Positions 1-11,510 of a stretch of DNA of 64,000 nucleotides are shown one piece after another. Positions within the stretch are counted from its first letter, which is position 1. Each line of letters starts with the position of its first letter. The notes under the pieces are model-generated. The model was not told the DNA's origin and ran no database searches. It saw only the letters and a list, made by a program, of their open reading frames with translations. Location: contig JAJEKV010000027.1 of the NCBI GenBank assembly GCA_021234155.1, forward strand, positions 13,236,916-13,300,915. Reading direction: 5' to 3'. The position numbers and the translations under genes were made by a program. The stretch is from Isoetes taiwanensis (taxonomy: Eukaryota > Streptophyta > Lycopodiopsida > Isoetales > Isoetaceae).

Positions 1-3000
1 TGCTTTTAGCTGCATAATTGTAATAATTTATAATTAGTTTCTGGGTAGCCTGCAATGTGCAGCTACCCACTCTCAACCAATGTAAAACACCTACTGAGAT
101 GAATGAATGAAAGAGCCTACTTACCTTCGTCTCAGCAGTTTTCTCTCTCTTCCTCTTGAACCAGCAGGGGAGGGGCTTCCTCCTGCATGGATAGACAATT
201 CTTGACGTTTTTCCATTCTCCTCTTTCCATCCTGGCCTAGTTGTCTAGATTGAGGCAATTCTATTTCGTCCTTCGCGACTTCAAAGTTAAGCAGAGTTCT
301 CTTCTTATCGGCAGTTTGGATGCATGATGCGAGTCCTCATGAGAATGAATGACACAATTGACCTCACATGTTTAGCACCTCCTGGATATATGCTGCTAAT
401 ACCATTTTTTAAAGCACCTTCAAAATCATAGGTAATGGTTGGTTGGATAGGAGTAAAGCTGAGCGTAGCACTCATCAGGGAAAATTTTAAGCATCTTAAA
501 ATGAATTGGTTGTTCTTTATATAATTTATCTGTTGAAGTGGAGCATGAAATAGTCATTTTGTTATTTTTTCTTAATAGACAAGCAACACACAATAAATTA
601 ATTATAACATCTTAAATTATATCCCACATAAATCCAATAACTAAAGTTACAAGTCGATAGAACCAAAGGAGGAGAATGCAAAATAACTTCTTTTGTTATC
701 AAAATTAAAAAATATTCGTTTATTAAATCTGATAATTTTTATGGTAAGTAGTTATTATATTTAGTAAGTATAGGCTCCCATAAGATTTACAAGGATATGG
801 TGAAATTGTTATTCTCTACGGGATTGTCCTATTATTGAAATGACCATGTCCTCAGCCAATTTCCTTCATCCATGGAACTTTAATGGCCAAAATGTTCTTT
901 TCTTTTTAGGAACTATTCTATTCTATTTTTAAGGAAGACAAGCTTTATTTACCAACCAAAATTATAACAACATAAAATGCAAAGACCGAATTATAACCCC
1001 AGTGGATAAACTGATCCAACTGAGCACAAGCACTTGTCTATGCATAAGAATGAATCTGAAGGTAAGTATGTCAAATCAGTCGCAAACCACCAAATAATAA
1101 ATTGGTCGTTTCAATCCGCTTAGCCACTAGTAAACTGCTAAAAATGACGAACTTGCACCTACTCATATCTAACTCATCCTATTTAATTTTACAAAACTAG
1201 ATAGTTCGAGGCCAAATGACTGCCGGGTTCACTAAATTTTCTGCTGACTCTCATCTTCAATAATTCCCATTTGGTTCTGCAGCACATTTGCCCATGAAGA
1301 AATACAACATGATAGCATCCATTTGAATTGAGGCATACCGCCTCTGCATTGGGACATGCAGGTCAAGAAGAGTGAGAAAATAGGTCAAGCAGGGGATTGA
1401 TCTGGCTTTTATAATGTGATTTTACCACTTTAAAGCACTGCTAAAATAGCAATACATAGATACCAACAGCTCTTACTAAAATAGGGGTATCGATAAACTA
1501 CATGGTTGATATTCTTTTTTTATATTGAAGGAGGTCATTCTATTCATTATCATATTGGTATATTCTACATATCACATGAAAGACAATCCACTACCTAGGT
1601 GCAATAATGCTAAGAATTGCTTTGCATGTGATTATCGAGTACATATTCACCTCGGGAAAATGGTTTTTTAAGGTCCCCATTACGAGATCGATATTGGCCG
1701 GGTTTAAACCCATGACTTTGGGTGTGGCAGTTTAAGGATGCGCCACACTTTGAGAATAAAACTCAAATTAAGTAACTTGGTCAATAATATAGAAGGTATA
1801 AGTTTTATGAGTGGATCTATAGAGACAAAAATATGATATGGACACAAGAAGAATCAGTCTGTTGATATAGTTATTACTAGATTGAGAGATCAGGGAACGA
1901 TTATCATTTAGACACTAAGAGTTTTTCTAAGTCTTATCTTCGTATTGGATGAAGGAGAGTATGAGATGAGAAGCTAGACAGCAACAAACCCCACGATGCA
2001 CATCTCTGGCGATCAGGAAGAAGTGGAACTCGATGGCCTAGGGCGTGAACGGTTTATGACATAATTAGATAATTCAAATTACATGAAGGAAAAATCTAAA
2101 AATTAAAAGCTATTATACGAAAGTATAGACTTGAAATGTAAGATATAGAAATACGAAATAGCCCCAAATCCACGAATATAATGCAAAATACTTGAAAGCA
2201 GAATCCACCAAAGTTTGTGATCACAATAGCTAGGGTTTCTAAAGCTCCCATGTCTTCCAGTAAGTGAAAATGGCCTATGAGCAATGAATCTGGCACTGGA
2301 CAAGCTAAGAGACGAAGACCATACAAGTCATCGGCTTTGCCACTGAAGATCAAAATCCCATTTAAGAAGCAGTTTGAGGACCTTAATCCCTGATGCATAT
2401 GCATTCAATGCAACTGCCCGAGATGTGCGAGACATGAATTGATTTCACGGGAACCAAATTGAAAATAAAATTATAAATAATCGTTAAGAATCATAAAAAT
2501 GCGAATCAAATAGGACTATCATTGGCAGTTAACTTGAGTAGAGCGTACAATCTATGTATTATACAACAAGAAATGCATCCGATATATATTATACTGCCTA
2601 GTATAGAGTATTTGGGACACATCATACATTATATGTTATTAAGGAGTATAATAAGGTGGTACATTACATTAACTTTAGGCATATTGATTAACATTAGCTA
2701 TGTTAATTAATTATGGGGGACCTAAATGCCATATGGCACCAATTGTTTGAGCAAATTGAACTTGCTAGCCTGCCCATTTTCGTTGACCCTAGACTCTAAT
2801 TCAAAATTAAGGCAAAACCTGATTCTAAGGAGGAGTTCTAGCAGCCCATGGGAGATGGAGACACCTAAGGAGAATCGCTCTAGCCAAGAAACAAGTAGGA
2901 GAGTAGATTAAGTTCATTGATTGAGGGATATTGTTGTTTGATTAGATGCGTGCTAAAGTGTAGTATTTGATTCTCTAAGTTTATGCTATAGAGATGGATT

Positions 3001-3840
3001 CTATGCTACTTTGATTTTGCACATCTTGTGCTTTTTTTTTTTTTTGGGGGGTATAGATATATAAATTAGTAGATATATAGATGATCCTAGCTAGAATCCC
3101 CATAAATCCCAATAAATCACGGCCTATGCATAGGTGCTTTCCTTGGTTTGTGGACGCTATGAGATGACTGAGCATCAGATAATGGGGATGTCGGATTATG
3201 GAGGGTAGGTCCCTGCTAAGTGTGGTTACTAGAGTTCTGATATTGAGCTAGGCTTATAGTCGTGGGTTAATGACACCCTCGTGTTCTTAAAGCTCAAGAC
3301 GCGGCTACGTGCTAGACATTGGGCCTTTCTTAGTGATGTGTCACCAATGAGAGTATTTTTTCATATTTATACGACGATGGGACCATCGTATAGATTCGGC
3401 AAGTGTCAAAAGCAACAGGTCAGACACAACTGCTTCAATATCTCTTTTCCCTAAATGTAGCTGAACACTATCTCGAATGACTTGCAATATCTAGTCAACC
3501 TGAAGGTGTTCACATCTCTTAGGTTATGGGAGTGGCAACTAAAAGTTCTATTCTGAGTTATAGAAGCAGAAATGGCTTCAACATACCATTTTCTTTTGGT
3601 CAGGTCCTAGCATGATGCAATGACTATGATGAACCTTGTTTGAGGAGCGTTTTCTTGAAGAGGATCATCACTATTTTCTCAATGGCCCAATTCAGCGTTT
3701 GTAAACAAGCCGAAAAAAGGGGAGTTGACCACTTCATAACTTTTTCTCACAGAAAGTGAGGGCATTCTTGGGTTTGGGCCAATCTTAGGCTAGGATAATC
3801 CATTTTCCACTAGCACCCATTCTAAGAAAGAATGGTAATC
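1..3840. other. Intergenic, no supported gene
   Basis: No reading frame here resembles a protein I know, and the short open frames lack coding character. The stretch is AT-rich. A T/G homopolymer pair lies near 3032-3051. Around 1510-1560 a T-rich run followed by GAAGG resembles the flanks of the poly(T) runs near 39.65 and 40.48 kb, so it may be the end of a poly(A) retroposon on the minus strand. I see nothing else to annotate. Confidence 0.6.
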
Positions 3841-3844
3841 CAAT

Positions 3845-4235
3845 GAATACATAAAATCGAATTAATTGAATTGAATCTATTTTTATTGTCCACAAAGATC
3901 AAGAGGCCTATGGAACTCAAATAGAAAGCACAACAGACATATTACTATTCAGAATTAAAAATTCCCATTGCTGAAGGATTTTTGAGGTGGAAACCTTAGC
4001 GGTAAGAAGCTCGCTGACAAAGTACACAGTGGTACATGTCAAAGGAGTGTCAGATGACACAATTGGGTGCGCATATCCATCATCTCCTGGAGATACGATC
4101 TTAATATTGCCATTAAACCCATGTGTAGCATCACCTGGAGCGACTGGTCAGGCAGAATGAACTCAATATAGCGAGCTCTATAGGTCCAAATATTTGGGTA
4201 ATGCTGAAGAGTGTGACACTCGTCCTCAATAAGTC
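3845..4235 (-). mobile_element. LINE-like 3' end, degraded copy
   Basis: This block is homologous, in the same orientation, to 33585-33965 and, inverted, to 31200-31660. Shared landmarks are the tail motif (here degraded, around GGCCTATGGAACTC), a segment around AACCTTAGCGGTAAG, CTCCTGGAGAT, and a segment ending in CTCGTCCTCAATA. On the minus strand it would read as the last codons of a LINE ORF2 followed by its 3' untranslated region. Divergence is high, so it is an old copy. Assignment to a non-LTR element is inference from the dispersed copies and their shared 3' tail. Confidence 0.55.
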
Positions 4236-4488
4236 TTAGCTGGCAACATTAATATAGCTTGTCCTCTCGTGTTTCTCCGATCCATCTACCTGTCTCAATT
4301 TAGAAGCAGTGAGCACGTAATGCGAATGGGCCTTAATGTCTGCGCTTCTTAGAAGGTAATTGTATTCGCATGTGTGGACCCCGCTCAAGCGTGGGATTGA
4401 TCTAGCTTTTGTAGTGTGCAGTTTCACTTATTCCAAGCCCTCAGTATTCGAAAGCTTGTCCAGGAAACATGCATCGAAATACTGCCTC

Positions 4489-4572
4489 AGGTAATTGTGA
4501 TCCTCAGTTAATGAATGGTTGTGATCCTCAGTTAATGAATGGAAATTGTGATCCTCAGTTTGTGAATGGGTG
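4489..4572 (+). repeat. Three-copy 24-27 bp tandem repeat
   Basis: The motif TTGTGATCCTCAGTTAATGA occurs near 4495 and again at 4519, and a third, slightly changed copy starts at 4545. It lies about 0.5 kb upstream of the kinase remnant. No coding or regulatory role is visible. Confidence 0.8.
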
Positions 4573-5046
4573 ACTGACCAGGATGCAAGAATGTAAATAA
4601 CATGTCGGTGATGCCACGTCAGCAAGGTCCCATCTAAAAAGCAAACGCGTGATTGACTCTGTAACGGCAGAAGGCCGAGCGAGGCGCCAGATTTCAGCCA
4701 TGGGGCAAGCTTTTGGAAGCAGCTGCAATTGGCAGGTCTTTGCTGCTTTAGTTTTTCTCGTTTCTGTGTTGGCTTTATTTAACATTCTATCTGCCAGAAT
4801 GGACCATTTGATCGGGTAAAATTATATTTTTTGTTTTTGTGGATTTAATTGCACTGCATTCACTTTTGAAGCATAAACGGATGGCTCCATTTCATAGTAA
4901 CTCTGCCCAAAGAGGGTTTCACATCTATATGGATCTGAAGCATCTGCAAAATGTTATCGCTTTGCAAAATGTCAAAGATAACTGTGGTTTTTAGAAAAGA
5001 TAATAACGCACAAAGATTATATTTGTAATGCACCTTTTTTAGAACA

Positions 5047-6475
5047 GATCTTAAGCTTACTTCCCGTAACAGATGGCTCAAATCTTTGAAATCGAGAAGG
5101 AATTCTAAGCAGGTGCATGATGAAGATAAGATGCACGATGAAAGCACACAAAATGATTCAGAAGAAAGTGATAATGATAGACGTGTTGGCGTTTACTATG
5201 GTCAACTCCCAGATGGTAAACAGGTTGGTTGGTAAATTTAGCTGTTTTTAACAGTGGTTTGTTATAATCGAATTTCCTATTATACTTTATCAATATGTTG
5301 ATCCCAGTTCCTTCATAGGGTTGTAAAAGTACACTATTTAGACAGTAAGAACCATTCGAAATGAGAAGCATATTGTGCCTTGTTAGTCCGTTTGCCTCCT
5401 AAGCTGTTCTTTGATTCTTTTTAATGCTTAATAATTTGGAGCAGATTGCAGTGAAACGCTTATGTAAGCAGAAGTTTAGATCTGCCATAAAGTTCTCAGC
5501 AGAGATAGAGAAGCTAGGACATCTTCGTCATAAGAATATTTTACATATACAGGGGTACTGTTCAGAGCGGAATGAAAAGATAATTGTGTATGACTACATG
5601 CCTAACGCATGTCTTCTGGCCCATCTTCATGGAGGTTTTTCTTACGACTCTCACCTGAGCTGGAACACAAGGATAATGATTGCCCGAGGGTGCGCAGAAG
5701 GGCTTTTGTAAGTTGCCTTGCTTTTACGATCTTACCTAACTCTGTTCATCAATAATCGAGTTAAAACACAAGGGTAAGAAGTTTAAATCTTCAATCTACA
5801 ATAGTTAAAACAAAATGCATCTGAATTGACTACATATCAGATTTTTATTACGTTACCCTTGTTACTCCAACTAAGATTGGCAGACACATTTTGACATAAC
5901 CTCCCTTATGCTGTCAATGGAATTGTTTTGGTTGGTCCTATAAGTTTATGGTTACAAATTCCTGAGAGTTTCTTTTATGTCTATAGGTACCTGCATCATC
6001 ATGCAAATCCAAGGGTTGTGCATGGTAATTTGAAAAGCGAGCAATATTGTCCTTAATGCAAAATATGAGCCACTATTATCAGATTATGGTCTAGCGAGCA
6101 TAATGAATGAATCTAGCAAAGCAGGGCAGCTTTCAGGCTATGAGGCACCAGAAAGATTGCATAATGCACTAGAAAAGATGTGCCTCACTGAAAAGAGTGA
6201 TGTCTTCAGCTTTGGCATCATCTTACTTGTACTGATTACTGGAAGACGTCCATATGAAAAATCTGAACTTCTAAAAGGGGTACATTGTTGATTGGGTAGA
6301 ACCTCTTGTTTTAGGAGGTGAACTAGAAAAGTTGTTAGACCAGAGAATTAGTCACAACTTTGTCCAGACAGAGCTTGAGTTGTTGGTACATATAGCAATC
6401 ATTTGTGCTCAGGCAAAGCCAGAAAACAGGCCAACAATGCTTGAGGTTGTGCAACTATTACATGCAGCAGTATAA
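5047..6475 (+). pseudogene. PTI1-like receptor-like cytoplasmic kinase remnant
   Basis: Three blocks with consensus splice sites encode most of a kinase domain: up to 5223, 5445-5707 and 5987-6475. The order is YYGQLPDGKQ, IAVKRL with the ATP-site lysine, the alpha-C stretch FSAEIEKLGHLRHKN, VYDYMPN, then YLHHHANPRVVHGNLKS, a DYG in place of DFG, a SGYEAPE activation segment, SDVFSFG, and RPTMLEVVQLLHAAV before the stop. From memory the closest family is the Arabidopsis At3g15890-type PTI1-like kinases. The glycine-loop motif is missing at the 5' end. Reading shifts frame near 6037-6041 and again near 6274-6281. The catalytic-loop Asp is Asn (HGN), so even the undamaged protein would look like a pseudokinase. 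Phases agree across both introns, so this is a decayed gene and not a processed copy. Confidence 0.85.
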
Positions 6476-6479
6476 AGGA

Positions 6480-6880
6480 TGGAGTACAATTTGTGTCAAT
6501 CAAGTGTGATCAATCAACATTTAGCTGCAAACCTCTTGGAGATCAAAATGTTCGATTCTGATCACATGACAAAGTGGCACCATCTCCTCATCTTTATTTG
6601 CCAGCACAATGCATCCGAGCAATCTTCTTTGGATAAGGAATGTTAACTCTCTAACAAAGCTAGGTATGAGACAGTCTGCAAATTAATTTTTAAAGTGACA
6701 AATATAATATGCATGCCAGGTTGATAATTGAAATCTTATCAACGATATTTATGCGGATTGGCCTTGATCTTTTATAGACGTTGATAAAAGCAGAGAATCT
6801 ACGTGCTCAAATTATATACGCTCGAATTGGGTTAGGCTTCCAAAAACGTAAAATTTGGGTTTTCTGCCCCATCCGCCAAT
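6480..6880. other. Kinase remnant 3' flank
   Basis: About 400 bases with no coding signal follow the kinase stop. I see no element or repeat in them. Confidence 0.5.
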
Positions 6881-6886
6881 CTCTGT

Positions 6887-7008
6887 GTGCCACGTGGCGC
6901 AGATTCTTTCAAAATTAGTGATTCTTGCAGGCCATTTTCAATCTCGTGTGCCACGTGGCACAGATTCTTTCAAATTAGTGATTCTTGCAGGCCATTTTCA
7001 AGAATCAG
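6887..7008 (+). repeat. Two-copy 61-bp tandem repeat with perfect G-boxes
   Basis: A 61-base unit beginning GTGCCACGTGGC is repeated at 6887 and 6948, with the following AGATTCTTTCAAA and GATTCTTGCAGGCCATTTTC parts conserved. A partial third copy trails off near 7010. Each full unit carries one G-box. Confidence 0.9.
6889..6959. promoter_or_regulatory. Pair of perfect G-box palindromes
   Basis: The 10-base palindrome GCCACGTGGC occurs at 6889-6898 and 6950-6959. CACGTG cores of this form are known binding sites for plant bZIP and bHLH factors. No convincing gene starts within 1 kb on either side, so a regulatory role is only a possibility. Confidence 0.45.
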
Positions 7009-7099
7009 TGATTCTTCTTGGTCATCTTGGAAATATTTTTCAGTGAAATCTTGGAGGTTACAATCAAATCAAATGAAATATTACAATCAAATCAAATAT

Positions 7100-8160
7100 T
7101 ACACAATTCATTCAAAATTCCACATCCTTTGCATTCAAATTTGAGTCTGTTCAGATACATTGAAGCGGTGAAATAATATCGAGCTGATTACGAGTTTGTT
7201 TAGATAGCGAAAGCGAGACTATATAACTCGACTGACTATATAACTCAACTGAGAACCAACTGAAAAATCAGCCACTGAAAATAAATTAGCCACTGAAAAT
7301 AAAAGCTCACTGCCATACTATTCAACATAAAATAAAAACAGAAAGAACTGCACAAATCCATTTTTGTCTCAAATCCGAGCCAATCCATCCAATCTTCAAG
7401 CTCTTGCCACGACCACGCTTCCGACCACAACCCCCCTGCAGGATACTGCTTCATTCCATAGGCCTTGCCGCCCTGCTTCATTTAAAGCCACGCAGGTGCT
7501 CCATTCTAACAACCACATACGGTCGCCAGCCCCAGCCGGAAAGAACTGTTTAAAAGAAAGATCCACAGGAAAAACTCTAAGAAACTCGTCCACGGCAAGG
7601 AACTCGTCCAAGAAACTCCAAGAAGCTCGAAAAATGTCAGGAAAGACACAATAAACTAAAGATCCTCCACAAGCTTACAAAATCGTAGGCGCTTTACTTG
7701 AAAATGGGATCAAAAGAAAGATCAGGCACATGCGCCTCTGAAAATGGCAAGAACAAGCGGATCCGAGACGCCTAGAGCCCTGGCGTCACATCGGCCGCTA
7801 TAAGCGGGATTTCGGTAGGCGGAAAAAATGGTGCGGTGAAATGGTGGCGTGGTACGAGAAAATCCCCCCTTCAAATTTCACGTTACACCAATGTTTGTGT
7901 GTCGGGAATTCTGGCCAGAAAATTGGCCTCCGCATCTTCCCTCCACACAAACATTCCTGTATACAGGAAACCTCCCCAATTTTCTTCTATGGAAACCTTG
8001 CTGCCAATAAAACTCTCGGAATCTACGTGCCTATACATTCAACAAACTGAATTATGAAATAGACGTGTTACCATGTGCAAGTTTTTAGAAATACACAGTA
8101 GATATTGTAATAGAAATATTGGTGGTGAGTTTGATAGGAACATGTAGTGTCAAAAAGAGT
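7100..8160. other. Unassigned, weak open frames only
   Basis: Short overlapping frames on both strands (for example 7364-7654 plus and 7396-7611 minus) have low-complexity compositions and no family resemblance. The local GC content is higher than in the flanks around 7380-7860. No splice pattern or element ends were found. Confidence 0.5.
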
Positions 8161-8171
8161 ACTATACTTTG

Positions 8172-8273
8172 ATCTGATTTGAGGAGAGGAGATGGCTCTG
8201 AAATGATAAAAGGGTTTATCAAAAGAAAGAGCAGATGGCTCTGAAATGATAAAGGGTTTATCAAAAGAATGAA
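8172..8273 (+). repeat. Two-copy ~43-bp tandem repeat
   Basis: The unit containing AGATGGCTCTGAAATGATAA and then GGGTTTATCAAAAGAA appears twice in a row. It sits directly upstream of a second, longer duplication. Confidence 0.8.
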
Positions 8274-8281
8274 AAAGAAAA

Positions 8282-8513
8282 AACTAGCAGCAGGACAAGC
8301 TTGGAACAAATGGCTAGGATATATGTGGAACATAAGAGAGAAAATGTTGCAAGAGAAAGTGAGGTCAATGACAATAGGTGCATATGGTGCGGAGAAAAAC
8401 TAGCAGCACGACAAGCTTGGAACAAATGGCTAGGATATATGTGGAACATGAGAGAAAATGTTGCAAGAGAATGTGAGGTCAATGACAATAGGTGCATATG
8501 GTGCAAGTTTTTA
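8282..8513 (+). repeat. Two-copy ~116-bp tandem repeat
   Basis: A unit starting AACTAGCAGCA and ending near GGTGCATATGGTGC occurs at 8282 and 8398 with only a few differences. Short frames that cross it are repeats of each other and are not evidence of a gene. Confidence 0.9.
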
Positions 8514-8544
8514 ATAATGCAAACACCACTCTTGAAATGGAACT

Positions 8545-9010
8545 TTGGTCTTCTTCTAGTTTCATGTCAAATCATACAAGGGCAAAGTTGGTGAAATTGT
8601 AACTTTATACATATAAGCTCCAAGGTGTTGTAGAGCGAAGGATTTTAGGAACTAATTGGTCTTCCTCTAATTGCATGCAATTCATACAAGGACAAAGTTG
8701 GTGAATCGTGACTTTATACAAAGTAAGGTAGGTACGCTCCAAGGTGTTGTAGTAGTAGAAGGAAGTGTAGGAACTTATTGGTCTTCTTCTAATTGCATGC
8801 CAAATCATACAAGGATAAAGTTGGTGAAATTGTGGCTTTATATAAGTAAATTAGGTAATCTCCAAGGTGTTGTAGAGGGAAGGAAGTGTATGAACTGATT
8901 GATCTTCTTCTACCTGCATGCCAAATCATACAAGGACAAAGTCACTGTAGTCTTGACTTTATACAAGTATATTAGATAAACTCCATGGTGTTAGGAAAGG
9001 AAGTGTAGAC
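8545..9010 (+). repeat. Four-copy ~111-122 bp minisatellite
   Basis: Units start with TTGGTCTTC (or TTGATCTTC) at 8545, 8656, 8778 and 8899. Each carries CATACAAGGACAAAGTTGG and CTCCAAGGTGTTGTAG in the same order. The last copy is the most diverged. It follows the other duplications at 8.2-8.5 kb, making this a cluster of local tandem expansion. Confidence 0.92.
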
Positions 9011-9830
9011 AAAAAAAATTGACGCTCTCATAGGAAGTTTAGTACTAATAGCGATACTAATAATGATACTAATAACGACATTAAATAAGCTCCATGTTGT
9101 AAAAGAGAAGGCAATTTGGGAATTGGACAATTTGGATGATGTAGAAATTCTTTTGTTGCAACATCATCGCGGTAACTCTTGGTTATAGCCAAATAGGTCA
9201 GATAGTTAACATGGAATGAGAAGTTTTAAACGAACATTAAGTACTAGATGTAATTATAAACTCTCGAGATCGATAAATCCGTCGATCCAGATGCTTTGGG
9301 GTGCACCTTGATATAATTATCTAGCATTTTTTTGTTTTAGCAAGTGGGAACCATAATATAGTTCCTCAACAAGCAGCCAAAGAATAGACCTTGATGTTCT
9401 ATGCGTATTTTCATTACAAAACATTTGGGTTATGACTAATAGCAAGATAATTACAAATAACATGCGCAATGGTCATCTACTAGTTGCGAATCCAAGTTAT
9501 ATATTTAAGACCCTATCAGATAAGTTACATATATCTTAGGTGTTTGATGATCAGCCTGTTGGATCGGCTTTATTTACCATCTAGAAGTGAGACAAATGAG
9601 AGATGAATCTAGGAATATAGTTTACCGTTATATTTTCTTTTCATCAACCTAATAAACTTCCCATGAATTGGTTCATAAAAACCAACGTTGTCGAGTAGAG
9701 CATGCTTGACTTCAGAATACTTTGGTTTTGAAATGATATGAAGATAGGTGTCACACAAATGCAACCCTGTAAGTGAGTTAGTAAGTGCCACAATAAATTT
9801 CTTGTCACAACATGTATAAACTTAATACAT
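9010..9830. other. Unassigned, repeat-like
   Basis: No gene is seen. Around 9240-9320 the sequence CGATAAATCCGTCGATCC followed by GGTGCACCTTGAT resembles part of the dispersed repeat at 10260-10700, so an older fragment of that family may lie here. Confidence 0.4.
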
Positions 9831-9859
9831 TTTTTCTTCTTTTCCTATTTTCCTTTTGG

Positions 9860-10064
9860 GCCTTTCCAAGCCATTATCAGCTGAGACAATCCAAACTGGC
9901 TACGGCAACTTGACACAATGCTCGGTTTTCAGAAGATGGGCTCCTGCTATCGAAGATGGGCTTTATCCCTCCTACGTTCTCGACAAGCTGTACATGCTCA
10001 ACTTGAAGATCAAGAAGGGAGCACATGATTATGATGATCACTTCGATGATGCACATGTTCCGAG
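9860..10064 (+). CDS. Possible internal exon, unrecognised protein
   Basis: An open stretch reads without stops through VFRRWAPAIEDGLYPSYVLD and LKIKKGAHDYDDHFDDAHVP and stops exactly at a good splice donor (CCGAG|GTAGGT at 10064/10065). No ATG begins it, and a T-rich tract ending in AG lies just upstream, as expected for a 3' splice site. I do not recognise the protein. It may belong with the fragments at 11306-11399 and 11511-11798, but no continuous model joins them. Confidence 0.35.
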
Positions 10065-10082
10065 GTAGGTTCTAATTTTATT

Positions 10083-10222
10083 TTTTGTACACATCTTCTG
10101 CTCTAAGTACCATAGCTCTAAGTATACATTTTCTGCTCTAAGTACCATAACTCTAAGTACATATTTTATTTTTTGTACACATTTTCTGCTCTAAGTACAC
10201 ATTTTATTTTTGTACCATAGAA
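10083..10222 (+). repeat. Short minisatellite (TTCTGCTCTAAGTACCATA)
   Basis: Three to four degenerate copies of a unit around CTGCTCTAAGTACCATA alternate with TTTTGTACACATTTT. They lie directly after the putative splice donor at 10065. Confidence 0.8.
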
Positions 10223-10259
10223 ATCTCTTTTTAGGATCATAAGATTTAATATGTAGCAA

Positions 10260-10700
10260 AATAACAGGGGTTTTCAGGGGGATTTGATATGGATGTAAAA
10301 ATAACAATTCTTGAAACCATAGACCATACAATTGAATGGGTTATTATAAAAAAAAAACACAGATTCAAGATAAAAAATAATCACATTAGTTCACTGGGTA
10401 CATTGATTAAAGTAGTCTTATTAGAACATTGAGTTATTTTTTGTAGAGGTTCAAGCCCCCGTATTTCATATTCTAAAATCTTAAGTAAAGCCGTATAGAG
10501 GTTCGATATTCCCTCAAAACCTTAGGCGAAATCGTATTTCATATTTCAAAACCATAGGCGCCTTCAATCATAAATGACTATTAGCGAAACGAGAGGTGCC
10601 CAGAGGCTCCAACATATGATCTGGGTCGTAGGATCGACGAATCCGACGACTGTAGTAGTCCATGGTGCACCTCACTTTGTTGAGTACTGGATTTGCCCAG
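10260..10700 (+). mobile_element. Dispersed repeat, copy paired with 38150-38580
   Basis: About 430 bases match, inverted, the block at 38150-38580. Landmarks in order are GGGGGATTTGATATGGATG, ATAGACCATAC, TAGAGGTTC, CATATTCTAAAAT, AAAACCTTAGG, TCATAAATGA, CCAACATA followed by GATCT, and a GGTGCACCTC end. I cannot class the element: no coding region or clear terminal repeats are visible. Confidence 0.75.
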
Positions 10701-11305
10701 TACATGTTTTGGATTGACATGCCTCAGACCCCGTGTAAAAGCATGGTAGATTGTTTGCGCGTCGGTGCCTTAAACTAAGAAGTACTCTTGATATTGACTT
10801 GGGATGATATTATTGGACTGTATGGCAGTATGCAAATTCATAAACTATGCACTTGAGACAAGAACCAGAAAGCTAGTTGTAACATGGTTCTGCCTAGAAG
10901 AACTAGAATATGGCACAACATGCAAAAGCATGACTTCATGTAACTCCTAGTCTATTAAGCAAAGCAGTGGCGTAGCCACTAGAGCATAGTACTGAAACAT
11001 TATTAATTTTGTAGGACCATGACAGTGCTGCAAGGTAGGAAACAATTGAACAAAGCAGATACAAGGTATGTGGTATGCAACATGTTATTAGCTGTTGGGC
11101 ACAAGGATGCACTAGGAATAGATTTGTTTCCATACATCTTGAGTGCGAAAAGTACATCTTGGTCTGAATTTACCTTAAAAGTAGACACTAGAATGCAGCG
11201 ACTCTGAGGTCGATCTAAGCAACTGAAGTATTGTCTAATTGAATAAGATCCTTTTAAGCAAAACAATATTGTAACGATTCTCTTTATTCTTACTTTTACT
11301 TGCAG

Positions 11306-11399
11306 GATTCAAGGGTTACAAATTTTACGAATGTTCTTTGCAATTACAATGATAAAGCTGGTCAAGCCAAGTGCAAGTGTCTCCAAGAGGTCTATTTTC
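11306..11399 (+). CDS. Possible internal exon, unrecognised
   Basis: The sequence TTTACTTGCAG precedes an open frame, DSRVTNFTNVLCNYND then KAGQAKCKCLQE, which ends at a CAAGAG|GTCTAT donor. The spacing suits an internal exon of the same locus as 9860-10064, and the charged region at 11511 follows. No family is recognised. Confidence 0.3.
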
Positions 11400-11510
11400 T
11401 ACCTTGATCAAGCTAATATATTTCAGATTTTGTACATTAACTTAACATGCTTGGTCTCAATTGGATTTTATAGCGGAAAGGAATAGAATGTTACCTGAGT
11501 TAGGGAATAA

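Noticed and set aside
10444-10510. Two GAGGTTC-type B boxes suggesting Pol III genes
   Set aside because: They lie inside the dispersed repeat shared with 38150-38580, with no A box or tRNA fold.
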